Source: Tamaricihabitans halophyticus
GTDB taxonomy: Bacteria; Actinomycetota; Actinomycetes; Mycobacteriales; Pseudonocardiaceae
DNA: 64,000 nucleotides
Assembly: GCF_004340875.1 (NCBI RefSeq)
Contig: NZ_SLXQ01000004.1
Coordinates: forward strand, 278,994 to 342,993
Direction of reading: 5' to 3'
The translations under genes and the position numbers were made by a program. Below, piece after piece: positions 46,908-57,986 of the stretch. The number at the start of each line of letters is the position of its first letter. The first letter of the stretch is position 1. Below the pieces are notes generated by a model. That model was not told where the DNA came from, made no database searches, and was given only the letters and a program-made list of their open reading frames with translations.

Positions 46908-49046
46908 GTGCCTACACCTGGTGACAGGCCAGGATTGGCGGAGTTCGCCCGCCAATGGACCAGCATGGTGTTCAACACCAGCCTGGTCGCCCTCTCGCTC
47001 GCGGAAGCGCACGAGCTCTTCCGCGCGCTCGGCACCAAGTTGATTGACCTCGGCGCCGAGGAAACCCTGGACACGGCACAAGTGCAGGCCATCGGGCAGC
47101 AGCTGGTGACCCAGAGTTTCCACGGGCCCGGCGCCTTGTCCAGTACCGTTCGCCACCTCGGCGCCGAGCTGCCAGCCCTGTTGCCGGAGAACCGCCGAGT
47201 TGACCGAGCTCGCCGGAGCACCGAGATCCAGGGGGCGCTCGTCGACGGCTACCTCGATGCACTGCGCACCCATCTGCTGCAGAGTCAGGAGCAGATCAAG
47301 AAAGCCGCGCTGCGCGCCCAAGTACAGGCCGAACGGGAACGAGCGCAAAGCCAGGCCCAGTTCGCCGCCGTATTCGCCACGGCTGACGTGGGTATCGCGG
47401 TCGGGGACATTGACGGAAACATCGTGCACGCCAACCGCGCACTGGAACTCTTGGTGCACCGCGACCGGGGTGGACTGGACGGGGTGCCGTTCCACGATCT
47501 CGCCGCCGAGCACGATGTCCACCGCGTGCAGGACGGCTTCACCAGGCTCAAACGCGGCGAGTTACCGCGGTTTCGCACTCAGATCGAGCTTCGCAACGCC
47601 GATGAGGACGAGCCCGTCTCCGCGCGATTCGCGCTCACCCTGGTCGCGGACAGCACATACGGGCCGTCCTACCCGGTGCTGGTCATCTCCGATGTCACCG
47701 ATCTACACCTGCTCCAGGAACGAATCGGTTACCAGTCGGTACATGACGCGCTCACCGGGCTGCCGAACAAATCGCGTTTCGTCAGCCATCTGGAAACCGC
47801 GCTGGACGCGGCCACCAAGACCGGTCGGCAGATCGGCCTGTGTTTCCTGGACATCGACGGTTTCAAGGTCATCCAGGACGGCCTTGGCGCGCAGGTCGGT
47901 GATCAGGTACTGCAATCCGTGGCCAACCGGCTGAGCTGGGTGTTCAGTAACCGAGACGCGCTCGTCGCCCGAATGACCGGGGATGGCTTCGCCGTCGTGT
48001 TCAGCGGCCCAGAGGTCAGTGCGCCGATCCTGACGCAACTGGTGAACGAGGCATTGCGGGAACTCGCCGAACCCGTCTACTTCGAGGACCAGGGAGTCGC
48101 GATCTCGGCGAGCGTGGCCATCGCCGTACAGCCGGCCAGCCAGTACACCGCGACCGAGCTGATCAGAGCCGCGGAGATCACTCTGCATCGGGCGAAGTTC
48201 AACGGCAAGGCGCAGTGGATGCTCTTCGATCCCGAGCTGGACGCCGGCGACCGGGCCAGGTACCGGATTGGCTCGGGTATCGGCGGCGCGCTGGAAAACG
48301 GTGAGCTGACGCTGGATTTCGCCCCGTTGATGCGGCTGGACACGCCATCCGTGCCGTATGCGGTCGCCGGCATACCGCGCTGGGATCACGCCGAACTCGG
48401 CGTGCTGCGGGAGGCCGAGTTCAGCCCGCTTGCGGTGGAGACGGGCCTGATGCTGCCGATCGGCCACTGGCTGCTGGAACGCGGATGTGCCCAGGTAGCC
48501 GAGTGGCGGGCGGCTGGCGACATGCTCGTGCCGGTCCGGCTACGCGTGCCGGACCGGATGATGCTTGACGAGGATCTGGTCAACGACGTGACCAGCACCG
48601 TCGAACGCCTGGCCGTGGACCCGGAGTCGGTACAGATCCAGTTCGCGCCCGAGGCTGTGCTGACCCCGCGGGGCGAGCTGAACGACTCGCTACAGATCCT
48701 GCACGAAAGCGGCTTCGGGCTGACGCTCGAGATCGCCGGGACCGCGGAGCTGAGCATGGCGCGCCGGCATCGCCTGCCGCTCAGTGGCGTGCATCTGACG
48801 GGTGATCTCGTCGAGGAGGTCAGCGAAGCCGACGACGATGATTTTCCGCTGCGCGAGCTCACCCACCTGGTTGGCCAGGCCAGTCTGCTTGGCCTGGTGG
48901 TTACCGCGGAAGCCGTACCCGACGCGGATTGTGCCGCGCGGCTGGGCAAACTGGGCGTGCTCGCGGCGAGCGGTATGTTCGCCGCACCACCCGGTACCGC
49001 GCGAGATGTGCTGTCCTTCCTGCGCGGGACGGCAAAGTCGCTTTGA
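46908..49046 (+). CDS. PAS-GGDEF-EAL protein with both catalytic motifs degenerate
   Basis: A 712-residue cytoplasmic signalling protein. An alpha-helical N-terminal region (1-145) ends in a coiled coil (QSQEQIKKAALRAQVQAERE), followed by a PAS domain (about 145-270; AVFATADVGIAVGDIDGNIVHAN), a GGDEF-like domain (about 280-435; HDALTGLPNKSRF, FLDIDGFKVIQDGLG) and an EAL-like domain (about 450-705). The GGDEF signature is TGDGF (~355), and the EAL signature is replaced by GIP in VAGIPRW, so neither c-di-GMP synthesis nor hydrolysis is expected. It may act as a c-di-GMP-binding or protein-interaction scaffold. GTG 46908 follows AGAGG. The 175 bases upstream contain an AT-richer promoter-like stretch. 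Confidence 0.88.
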   Translation: MPTPGDRPGLAEFARQWTSMVFNTSLVALSLAEAHELFRALGTKLIDLGAEETLDTAQVQAIGQQLVTQSFHGPGALSSTVRHLGAELPALLPENRRVDRARRSTEIQGALVDGYLDALRTHLLQSQEQIKKAALRAQVQAERERAQSQAQFAAVFATADVGIAVGDIDGNIVHANRALELLVHRDRGGLDGVPFHDLAAEHDVHRVQDGFTRLKRGELPRFRTQIELRNADEDEPVSARFALTLVADSTYGPSYPVLVISDVTDLHLLQERIGYQSVHDALTGLPNKSRFVSHLETALDAATKTGRQIGLCFLDIDGFKVIQDGLGAQVGDQVLQSVANRLSWVFSNRDALVARMTGDGFAVVFSGPEVSAPILTQLVNEALRELAEPVYFEDQGVAISASVAIAVQPASQYTATELIRAAEITLHRAKFNGKAQWMLFDPELDAGDRARYRIGSGIGGALENGELTLDFAPLMRLDTPSVPYAVAGIPRWDHAELGVLREAEFSPLAVETGLMLPIGHWLLERGCAQVAEWRAAGDMLVPVRLRVPDRMMLDEDLVNDVTSTVERLAVDPESVQIQFAPEAVLTPRGELNDSLQILHESGFGLTLEIAGTAELSMARRHRLPLSGVHLTGDLVEEVSEADDDDFPLRELTHLVGQASLLGLVVTAEAVPDADCAARLGKLGVLAASGMFAAPPGTARDVLSFLRGTAKSL

Positions 49047-49087
49047 TCGCGGCGCGCGAGTTCAGGCGCGAAGGAAAGGGATCAATA

Positions 49088-49540
49088 ATGCGAATCGGTG
49101 ATATCGCCGAGGATTTCACGCTGCCGGACGAGCAGGGCAACAGCCGCCAGTTGACCGGTTTCCTCGCCAACGGACCAGTCGTGTTGTTCTTCTATCCGGC
49201 CGCGATGACCCGCGGTTGCACGGCGGAAAGCTGCCACTTCCGGGATCTCGGCGCGGAGTTCGCCGCGGTCGGCACTCAGCGCGTCGGGATAAGTCCAGAT
49301 CCGGTCGCCAAACAGCACGAGTTCGCGAGTAAGTACTCGTTCGATTTCCCACTGCTCGCCGATACGGATGGCACGGTGGCCGAGGCCTTCGGCGTGCGCA
49401 GGAAGCTGGGGCCACTGCTCACCCGCAGGCAGACGTTCGTGATCGGCACCGACCGGCGCGTCCTGGACGTCATCAAGAGCGAACTCCGGATGAGCGTGCA
49501 CGCCAACCGCGCGCTCGCCGCACTCCGCAACCCCCAATAA
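49088..49540 (+). CDS. bcp: Peroxiredoxin, Bcp/PrxQ type
   Basis: A 150-residue thiol peroxidase. The peroxidatic Cys44 and resolving Cys49 are spaced five apart in RGCTAESC, the PrxQ arrangement, after VVLFFYPAAM. It reduces hydroperoxides using thioredoxin. AAGGGA precedes ATG 49088. It begins 41 bases after the GGDEF-EAL gene and may be co-transcribed with it. Confidence 0.93.
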   Translation: MRIGDIAEDFTLPDEQGNSRQLTGFLANGPVVLFFYPAAMTRGCTAESCHFRDLGAEFAAVGTQRVGISPDPVAKQHEFASKYSFDFPLLADTDGTVAEAFGVRRKLGPLLTRRQTFVIGTDRRVLDVIKSELRMSVHANRALAALRNPQ

Positions 49541-49564
49541 CCTCGCTGACCTCAACGAGCGCGG

Positions 49565-50764
49565 TTACTCCATGATCGCGCTCTCGGGCACCGGCTGGTC
49601 GGTACGCAACGCGTCGAACAGCTGAGTGGACAGCCCCTCATCCCAGTACTGCCCACTGGAGTCCGTTGGCACGGTTGTGGTCGTCACGCCACCGCTGGAC
49701 AGCCCGCGCATCGCCCACGCCATCCCAACCAGGTGGTGCAGATGATCACCCTCGTCGATAGTGAGCGCGTCCGGCGCGGCGGACAGCAGCGGGAAAAGCC
49801 GGAACGGGTTGAGGAAGGTCGCGGGGCTGGCCAGCTCACCCACCAGCGCGCCAATGAACTTGCGCTGGTTGACCACCCGGTCGAAGTCCGACCGCGGGGT
49901 CGAGGAGCTGTAGCGCATCCGCACGAAACCAAGCGCCTCCGGCCCTTCCAAGTCCTGGCAACCAGCTGGAATGGTGATCCCGGTTTTGGTGTCGCGCATC
50001 TCCTCGTCGAGACACATCTCGACGCCACCCACCGCGTCGACGACGTTCGCGAACCCGCCGAAGCCGATCTCCGCGTAGTGGTCCACCCGCAGGCCGGTGT
50101 TCTGCTCGACGGTCTTGGTGAGCAATTCCGCCCCACCAAACGAATAGGCCGCATTGATCTTGTTCACACCATACCCCGGAATGTCCACATTGGAATCTCG
50201 GAGCATGCTCACCAAGGTTGGCTTGGTGTCGTTATCCGGAATATGCAACAACATCATCGTGTCCGTGCGTTGACCGCCGGCAGCCGCCTCGTCGCCGGTT
50301 ACCAGACGCTCGGCGTCTTCCGGATCGAGTCCGGCACGGCTGTCCGAACCGACGATCAGCCAGTTCGTACCCTCAGCCGCCGCGGGCCGCCCCTCGTAAT
50401 CGGTAATCGCGGTGACCCGGTTGATCGAGAAGTCCAGGTAAGCCCAGATCGCACCGATCCCGAGCAGGAACACCAGCAGAATCGTGAGCAGGATCCGACC
50501 GGGACGGCGCCGCTTGCGTCGCTTCTGGGTACGCGGCGGTCGGCTTGGCGGTTCCTGCTGATCCTGCGGAAGCATCCGGGTCGATCGCGGCGGCGGCTGG
50601 TGCGGTGGCCGCGCGCGCTGCTGCGCACCCGGTTTCGGCATCATCTGCGCCTGTTGCGGTGGCCGCCGCCGTGGCGGCTGCCCCTGGCCCGGTCGCCCGC
50701 CTCCCTGTGGAGGTCGTGGACGCCTCGGCGGCTGGCCGCCGCCGTACTGGCCGCCGTAGCTCAC
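49565..50764 (-). CDS. LytR-CpsA-Psr (LCP) family cell-wall polymer ligase
   Basis: A 399-residue membrane-anchored LCP protein. A proline/glutamine/arginine-rich cytoplasmic tail (1-85) leads into one membrane helix (ILLTILLVFLLGIGAIWAYL), then the LCP domain with NWLIVGSDSRAGL, RTDTMMLLHIPD, SMLRDSNVDIPGYGVNKINAAYSFGG and RMRYSSSTPRSDFDRVVNQRKFI. The Arg and Asp residues that bind the polyprenyl pyrophosphate substrate are present. Such enzymes join arabinogalactan or teichoic-type polymers to peptidoglycan outside the membrane. It starts at GTG and is divergent from a GT87-like gene, a plausible functional neighbour. Confidence 0.93.
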   Translation of the reverse strand: MSYGGQYGGGQPPRRPRPPQGGGRPGQGQPPRRRPPQQAQMMPKPGAQQRARPPHQPPPRSTRMLPQDQQEPPSRPPRTQKRRKRRRPGRILLTILLVFLLGIGAIWAYLDFSINRVTAITDYEGRPAAAEGTNWLIVGSDSRAGLDPEDAERLVTGDEAAAGGQRTDTMMLLHIPDNDTKPTLVSMLRDSNVDIPGYGVNKINAAYSFGGAELLTKTVEQNTGLRVDHYAEIGFGGFANVVDAVGGVEMCLDEEMRDTKTGITIPAGCQDLEGPEALGFVRMRYSSSTPRSDFDRVVNQRKFIGALVGELASPATFLNPFRLFPLLSAAPDALTIDEGDHLHHLVGMAWAMRGLSSGGVTTTTVPTDSSGQYWDEGLSTQLFDALRTDQPVPESAIME

Positions 50765-50990
50765 CCTCGCTCACCGCCGCACGTCGCCATCCAGCTCATC
50801 CTCCGCGTTCGCAGCACTGGTTGCGTCTACGTTAGAGGGACGCGCCGCGTCGGTTGGGGTTGCCCCGCAGGTGTCGAACTGATTTGCCCCAAAGGTGCGG
50901 CGCCACGAACCGCCAGTAACCGACACGAGCCGGGAATGCGTACTTTTGGGTTCTTTGCCGTGCTTCGAAGGCTTCGCTCGTACTCGAGGC

Positions 50991-52361
50991 ATGCCACCCG
51001 GCCACCGGGCACCTGGCGCGGCAACGGACAATACTCAGGTGCACGCGCTGATCGACCGGCGAAACGCCGCCACCAGAGGCGCCGTCGCGGTCGATCTCGG
51101 ACTCTACGCGGGCTGCACGGCCTTCGCCGCGTTCACCGCGGTGGGCTCGGAGTTCTACGGCTTCCGGATCTGGGGGTGGTTCGCCACCGCCGCGTACGGG
51201 TTCGCCCTGCTGCACGCCACCTGGCTCCTGCTCAGCGGTACGCGCGCGAACCGGGGCAGCGGTCCGCTGGCCAGGCTTCGCTCGCGCTGGACACCGATCG
51301 CGGTGATCGGCATCGTTGGCATGCTTGCGCCGCTCGCGGTACTTGTCGTCCGCCGACTCACCGGCCGCGATTGGCTGAACACCCCGGGATCCTGGTCCGC
51401 TCAGCCGGAAGTCTGGGTGATCGAACGGGCGGCGAAGCTGCTGTTCACCACCGGTACGCCGTATACCGATATCGCCGCGCTCGGGAGAGCCGCGGTGGTC
51501 AACGACTACACGCCGTACGGTCCGGCGATGGCGCTGTTCGGCCTGCCGAGGGCACTGTTCGGTGACTCCCCACTCACCGATGCCCGGTTGGTCTTCGCGC
51601 TCACCGCCGTCCTTACCGTGGTTGGCGCGCTCCGGCTGCTCGGCTGGCCACATCGAGCATTCGCGATTCCGGTCCGCGCCGCACAGCTCGCGGTGATCTT
51701 CCCGCTCACCGCGTACACCTGGGCGGTCGCGGGGCCCGATCTGGCGATCGTGGGCTTGATCGTGCTCGGTATCGCGCTCGCCGCACGGGACCACGCTGGC
51801 TGGGCGGCACTGGTGCTCGCGATCGTGCTCAGCGCGAAACTCACCGCGCTCCCGGCGGTCGTGGTGGTCGCGGTGCTGGTCGCGGCCCGCCTCGGCGCGC
51901 GTGGACTGGGGAGGTTCGGCGCGGTCCACCTGCTGGCCTGCGCGGTGCTGAATATCCCCGTGCTACTCGTCGCACCACGGGCGTACCTCGATCACGTATT
52001 CCTCTTTCCCGCGGGGCTCGCCGAGGTCGTCTCCCCCGCGGCCAGCCCGCTACCGGGCCATCTGCTGGCCAGCGCTGGCTCCATCGGCCGCGTGCTCGGC
52101 TACGTGGTACTCGCCCTCGCGGCGCTGGCGATCGCGGCATGGCTGCTGCGCAGGCCACCACGCACCGCTGCGGATACCGCGCTGCGCTGCGCGATAGCAC
52201 TCGCCACCGCGACGCTGCTGGTACCAGCCACCAGGTTCGGCTACCTGGTGTATCCGACCGTGCTACTTGGCGCCGCCCTGTGCTTCAGCGTCGCGGAACG
52301 CACGGCGCGCCCCGAAGACCACACCGGGGACGATCACCCCGTACCGGTCGACCGGCCGTGA
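50991..52361 (+). CDS. GT87/DUF2029-like polytopic membrane glycosyltransferase
   Basis: About 456 residues with ten or more hydrophobic helices. The loop AKLLFTTGTPYTDIAALGRAAVVNDYTPYGPAMALFGLPRALFG and the following helices resemble polyprenyl-phosphate-mannose-dependent mannosyltransferases of the GT-C fold (GT87). A catalytic Asp in an early extracellular loop is typical but cannot be assigned with certainty. The start is uncertain: ATG 50991 is used, with GTG 50895 and GTG ~51039 as alternatives. Divergent placement from an LCP gene suggests a role in cell-envelope polysaccharide. Confidence 0.7.
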   Translation: MPPGHRAPGAATDNTQVHALIDRRNAATRGAVAVDLGLYAGCTAFAAFTAVGSEFYGFRIWGWFATAAYGFALLHATWLLLSGTRANRGSGPLARLRSRWTPIAVIGIVGMLAPLAVLVVRRLTGRDWLNTPGSWSAQPEVWVIERAAKLLFTTGTPYTDIAALGRAAVVNDYTPYGPAMALFGLPRALFGDSPLTDARLVFALTAVLTVVGALRLLGWPHRAFAIPVRAAQLAVIFPLTAYTWAVAGPDLAIVGLIVLGIALAARDHAGWAALVLAIVLSAKLTALPAVVVVAVLVAARLGARGLGRFGAVHLLACAVLNIPVLLVAPRAYLDHVFLFPAGLAEVVSPAASPLPGHLLASAGSIGRVLGYVVLALAALAIAAWLLRRPPRTAADTALRCAIALATATLLVPATRFGYLVYPTVLLGAALCFSVAERTARPEDHTGDDHPVPVDRP

Positions 52362-52362
52362 G

Positions 52363-52572
52363 CTACTTCTTCTTGGTCCGAGTAGCTCCGCCACGACCGC
52401 GCAGTTGAACGCCCGATTCGGAAAGCACTCGGTGTACGAACCCGTAGGACCGCCCGGTGGACTCGGCCAGCGTTCGGATGCTCGCCCCCTTTTCGTACTT
52501 CTTTTTCAGATCCGCGGCGAGTCTGTCTCTCGTGCTACCGGTGATCCGCGCACCCTTTTTCAGGTCAGCCAC
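52363..52572 (-). CDS. Small helix-turn-helix protein conserved in actinomycetes
   Basis: About 69 residues: VADLKKGARITGSTRDRLAA, then DLKKKYEKGASIRTLAESTG and RSYGFVHRVLSESGVQLRGR, ending GGATRTKKK. The centre (SIRTLAESTGRSYGFVHRVLSE) is a helix-turn-helix, and both ends are Lys-rich. I recognise this small protein as widespread in Actinobacteria but know no established function. The start is taken as GTG 52572; an ATG at 52611 would add 13 residues. It is convergent with the GT87-like gene, with stops 1 base apart. Confidence 0.82.
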   Translation of the reverse strand: MADLKKGARITGSTRDRLAADLKKKYEKGASIRTLAESTGRSYGFVHRVLSESGVQLRGRGGATRTKKK

Positions 52573-52703
52573 GTCGTCCCGCCTTCCACCTGAGAGTGTC
52601 GAGGGCCACATTTTGACCCCTGCCGTCGCAATGATCGACCAGAGTAGCCGGGAATGCCAGGCAAGTTGGGAAAATCGATGCGAATCGGCGTCGACTGGTC
52701 CGG

Positions 52704-54332
<1,629 letters not shown>

Positions 54333-54496
54333 GGGAAACTCCGTGGGTGAAGTGGTCTCGGGCAGCCGTCAGCGGCCCAGCGGCCGTAGCCGCCGGGCTT
54401 ATCGCGTAGCTAATCCGCACTAACCACGCGTCCAGTGTACGGGTCGTCGCTACTGGATTTCGCACCCCGTCCGGCGACGTTGCGCACACCGCGGCC

Positions 54497-55189
54497 TCAT
54501 CCGTCCGTCGCGGGCCCGTCCACGATCACGATCTCCACGCACCAGGCGCGCCGAGCCGCCTCGTCCAGGACTCGTTTACGGGGTTCCGGCACATCGAGCA
54601 CGCGCGGCGCGGCAAGGGCGAACACCCCGGTCAGCCGGCTGTCCTCGCGCAGCGTATCCAGTGCCGCCCGGTCACCGCCCAGTACCACCCCTGCTAGCTC
54701 GGGCAATTCCGGTATCAGCACCTCGGCGACATCGTCCGCGCAGGCCCGCAACGCCTTCGTGGCCTGTTCCGATCGGCGACGCGCGAACCGCTGCTGCGAC
54801 CAACCGCCTGCGGAATTACGCCCGTGTACCTGGCGCCGCCCGGTTCGCGAGCGAAGCACCTCGCCTGCGGTCGCGATCCCCACGCTGTGGCCGCCGAGCC
54901 GGACCAGCAGCAGGCCGATCCGTCTCGGTTCGGCAAGATGCGCGAGCAGTGCGTCGATGTGCAGACCGGGCACCGGCCCTGCACCGACCTGCTCACCAGC
55001 GAGCGGCCCGAACGGTACGGCGATACTCGCGGACGCCGCGTCCTCCGCCACGACCCGCACGGTGTCCACGGCAAGCTCGGTGTGCCGGATCCCGCCATGC
55101 CGCCGCGCGAACCGTTCGAACCAGCCGGGCAACCGTTCCTGGCTGACTTCGATCGCGCGGCCGCCACCGGCTACCTCCCGTGCGCTCAC
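54497..55189 (-). CDS. acVLRF1-family peptidyl-tRNA hydrolase/release factor
   Basis: A 230-residue actinobacterial homologue of the Vms1/ANKZF1 release-factor-like domain. The key motif is NSAGGWSQQRFARRR near residue 130, with the Gln-containing loop that triggers peptidyl-tRNA hydrolysis on stalled ribosomal subunits. Also seen are LVRLGGHSVGIATAGEVL upstream and GDRAALDTLREDSRL downstream. GTG 55189 overlaps the stop of the dGTPase gene (GTGA), so the two are translationally coupled. ABC-F follows 164 bases downstream on the same strand. Confidence 0.85.
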   Translation of the reverse strand: MSAREVAGGGRAIEVSQERLPGWFERFARRHGGIRHTELAVDTVRVVAEDAASASIAVPFGPLAGEQVGAGPVPGLHIDALLAHLAEPRRIGLLLVRLGGHSVGIATAGEVLRSRTGRRQVHGRNSAGGWSQQRFARRRSEQATKALRACADDVAEVLIPELPELAGVVLGGDRAALDTLREDSRLTGVFALAAPRVLDVPEPRKRVLDEAARRAWCVEIVIVDGPATDG

Positions 55190-56751
55190 AGTACGAACGC
55201 GTCCGACCAGGGCTGCGTGCCGCGACCAGAAAGCGCGTCCATCAGCGTCACCGCCTGCCCGTCGGTCATCGAGGCGACGAAGTCGAGCACCGCGCGCCCC
55301 CTGGCCAGCGCCCGCAGCGCATCCGTCCCGTGCGGAGCCTCGCCGCTGCTACCAGCAAGCAGCTCCGGCTCGGTTCGTGCGATCGAGTCGTATTCCGCGC
55401 GGGCCACCTCGACAAGATCGTTGAGCCGGCGCGGTAGGCGGTGCGCTTCTTCGCGATCGGCCACCCACGAATCCAGAGCGTCAACCAGGGTGCCGAGCAA
55501 TTCCGCCTGGCCACGCTGATGTAGCGCGAGGTTGGGGCGTTGCAGGACGAACTGCCGGTGCACGAACTTGAGGACTTGCACCTCGTGCCACGGCTGCTGG
55601 TGTAGCGCCAGATGACCGGAGCGCACGTCCGGATCTTCGGTGACCAGCACGCCGTGCACCAGTCTCGCGGTCCAGCGGCCGGAGAACGCCGCGACGGCCT
55701 GTTCGGCTTCGGCTGAGCCGTCGAAAGGTACCGCGAGCAGCCCGTCAACCAGGTCGGCGCGCACCGAGGCCACCGCCATCGCGAAGGCTTCGTCGTGCAC
55801 GATCCAGCCGTCCTTGGCGTGCAGCCGCCGGCGCAACATCTCCAGCGAGTGCCCCGGCCGGCGCTCTCGTTGCACCAGTGTCGCCCAATCAAGCTCGGCC
55901 AGCTCCATGGCTGAGCGCTGCCATTGCCCCAACTCCGCGGCCACCGCCGCGTGCTGCAACACACCGATCCGGTGAAAGTCCTCCAGATCGTGGATCGCGT
56001 AGGCGATATCGTCCGCGGTGTCCATCACGGAGGCTTCGACGGTCTGCTGCCAGTCGGCGACGATGCCATCGAAGGGTGCGCGGCAGTCCCGCACATCGTC
56101 CAGTTCCGTGACATAAGCGGAGAATTTCGCCGAACCACTGCCCGGTGCTTCGTCCAGTTCGGACGCGCCCCGTGGCGGTCGGGAGAAGTCGCGGGGATGC
56201 GGCCGCGGGTAGTGCAGCCGCGTCCAGGGATATTTTAGCACCGCTGCCCTACTAGCTGCGGTCAGATCCAGCCCGGCGCCTCCTGGCCCTCTGGTGTCGA
56301 TCGTGGTGAGAATCCGAAACGACTGGGCGTTGCCCTCGAACCCGTCCGCGAGCGCGAACCGGTTTCGCGCGATCCGATCGAGTACCCGCTCCCCCAGATG
56401 CCCGAACGGCGGGTGCCCGAGGTCGTGCCCGAGCGCCGCGGCTTCCGCTACGTCCGGTTCGCAGCCGCCGAGTTCGCGCACCGCGCTGGCCAGCGTCGGC
56501 TCGGTGGTCAGTCGCTCCGCGATCGCCCTGGCGACCTGGGCGACCTTGATGCTGTGCGTAAGGCGGTTGTGTAGCAGCGCCGATCCGGATGTGCTGACCA
56601 CTTGGGTGACACCGCCCAGTCGGGCGAAATAGGGCGAGGTGGCGATCCGGTCGCGATCCGCCCGGTATGGGCTCGCCGCCAGATCCCGGTATCGCGCGCC
56701 GGACACCGCGCCCCGCCGCAGCGCCCGACCCGTGTCCTGATCATTGACCAT
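55186..56751 (-). CDS. dgt: dGTPase-like HD-domain triphosphohydrolase
   Basis: A 521-residue HD-domain protein of the deoxynucleoside triphosphate triphosphohydrolase family. Motifs: SALLHNRLTHSIKVAQVARAIA (first metal-binding His), GHDLGHPPFGHLGE near residue 105 (HD), FEGNAQSFRILT and DTADDIAYAIHDLEDF (distal Asp). It hydrolyses dNTPs to deoxynucleoside and triphosphate. ATG 56751 begins MVNDQDTGRALRRGA. In contrast to the shorter family members, a C-terminal region of about 150 residues follows the HD core. Confidence 0.93.
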   Translation of the reverse strand: MVNDQDTGRALRRGAVSGARYRDLAASPYRADRDRIATSPYFARLGGVTQVVSTSGSALLHNRLTHSIKVAQVARAIAERLTTEPTLASAVRELGGCEPDVAEAAALGHDLGHPPFGHLGERVLDRIARNRFALADGFEGNAQSFRILTTIDTRGPGGAGLDLTAASRAAVLKYPWTRLHYPRPHPRDFSRPPRGASELDEAPGSGSAKFSAYVTELDDVRDCRAPFDGIVADWQQTVEASVMDTADDIAYAIHDLEDFHRIGVLQHAAVAAELGQWQRSAMELAELDWATLVQRERRPGHSLEMLRRRLHAKDGWIVHDEAFAMAVASVRADLVDGLLAVPFDGSAEAEQAVAAFSGRWTARLVHGVLVTEDPDVRSGHLALHQQPWHEVQVLKFVHRQFVLQRPNLALHQRGQAELLGTLVDALDSWVADREEAHRLPRRLNDLVEVARAEYDSIARTEPELLAGSSGEAPHGTDALRALARGRAVLDFVASMTDGQAVTLMDALSGRGTQPWSDAFVL

Positions 56752-56807
56752 GCCAAGACCGTAGCGCCGTACCTACCGAGACAAATACCTACTGGGACAA
56801 TCAAGGC

Positions 56808-57983
56808 GTGTTCGACGTAGTGGTGGCCGGGGCCGGCCCGACCGGATGGGCGCTGGCGAGCCACTGTGCTCGGTACGGCCTGCGCGTCGCGGTGCTCGAT
56901 CCGGCGCCGGAACGGCGATGGCCGGCGACCTACGGCGGTTGGGCGGACGAACTCGAGTTCCTGCCCGGCTCGACGATCGCCGCCCGACCGAGCCAGACCA
57001 GGGTCATCACGCGCGCTAACCAACGGGTCGACCGCGATTACCTCATACTCCGCAACGCCGGGCTGGCTCGCTGGCTTCGCGAGGACACGGTGGAGCGAAT
57101 CAGCGCGTCGGCCAGTGGGGTGCGCACCGGACCGCATGGCGTGACGATCGAGCTGGCTGGCGGCAGGCAGCTGGCCAGCGCGGTCGCCGTTGATGCCACC
57201 GGGTACGCACGGGCACTGTCCGGTGGGCCGGTACGCGGCGCGCGCACCGAGCAGACCGCCTTCGGGCTGGTTTTCCCCGAGGCCGTGGTTGCGGAGCTCG
57301 TCGAGCCGGGCTCGGCGGTGCTGATGGATTGGCGGCCGGCACCCAACGCGACCGGCGGCACCGCCAGTTTCTGCTACGGAGTTCCGGTTGGTACGGGCCA
57401 GGTACTCGTCGAGGAGACCTCGCTTGCCAAGCGCCCGGCGCTGCCGTACCAACCGTTGCGCGAGCGACTGGCGGCCCGACTCGCCACGGCCGGGGTCCGC
57501 ACGGCACAGGCACTACGCACGGAGCGGGTGCGTATCCCGCTCGACCTGCCCTTACCGCGCGGCCCGGTGCTGGGTTTCGGGGTGGCCGCTGGTCTGGTCC
57601 ATCCGGCCACCGGCTACGGCCTGGCTAGCGCGCTGCAATTGGCGGAACCGGTGGCGGCCGCGATCGCCGGCGGGCTGCCGAACCCGGCGGCGGCGAATTC
57701 GGCGGCCGGCGCGGTGCTCTGGCCGAACCGCGCGCGTTCCGTGCACGCCTTGCGCCGGTACGGGTTGCGCGCGCTGCGCCGGATGTCCGGCGCCGAACTC
57801 GCCGTGTTCTTCGAGGTGTTCTTCGGTATGGATCAACCGACGCAGCGCGCCTACCTGTCCGGGCGCGACGACCTCCTCGGCACGCTGGCCGCGATGCGGG
57901 CGATCTACGCGGACTCCCCTTCGGCGCTACGACGCCGGCTATCTGGCGGGATGCTGCCGATGATCAGCCGCGCGGCCGGTTAG
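56808..57983 (+). CDS. Lycopene cyclase family protein (CrtL-type flavoprotein)
   Basis: A 391-residue flavoprotein with N-terminal VVAGAGPTGWALA (Rossmann GxGPxG), then VDATGY, the lycopene-cyclase signature MDWR, FCYGVPVGTGQVLVEETSLA and HPATGYGLASALQLAEPVA near residue 265. These mark the CrtL/lycopene beta-cyclase family, which closes the ends of lycopene. No other carotenoid gene is in the window, so its pathway partners would lie elsewhere. It starts with GTG at 56808, 56 bases from the divergent dGTPase start. Confidence 0.87.
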   Translation: MFDVVVAGAGPTGWALASHCARYGLRVAVLDPAPERRWPATYGGWADELEFLPGSTIAARPSQTRVITRANQRVDRDYLILRNAGLARWLREDTVERISASASGVRTGPHGVTIELAGGRQLASAVAVDATGYARALSGGPVRGARTEQTAFGLVFPEAVVAELVEPGSAVLMDWRPAPNATGGTASFCYGVPVGTGQVLVEETSLAKRPALPYQPLRERLAARLATAGVRTAQALRTERVRIPLDLPLPRGPVLGFGVAAGLVHPATGYGLASALQLAEPVAAAIAGGLPNPAAANSAAGAVLWPNRARSVHALRRYGLRALRRMSGAELAVFFEVFFGMDQPTQRAYLSGRDDLLGTLAAMRAIYADSPSALRRRLSGGMLPMISRAAG

Positions 57984-57986
57984 CGG

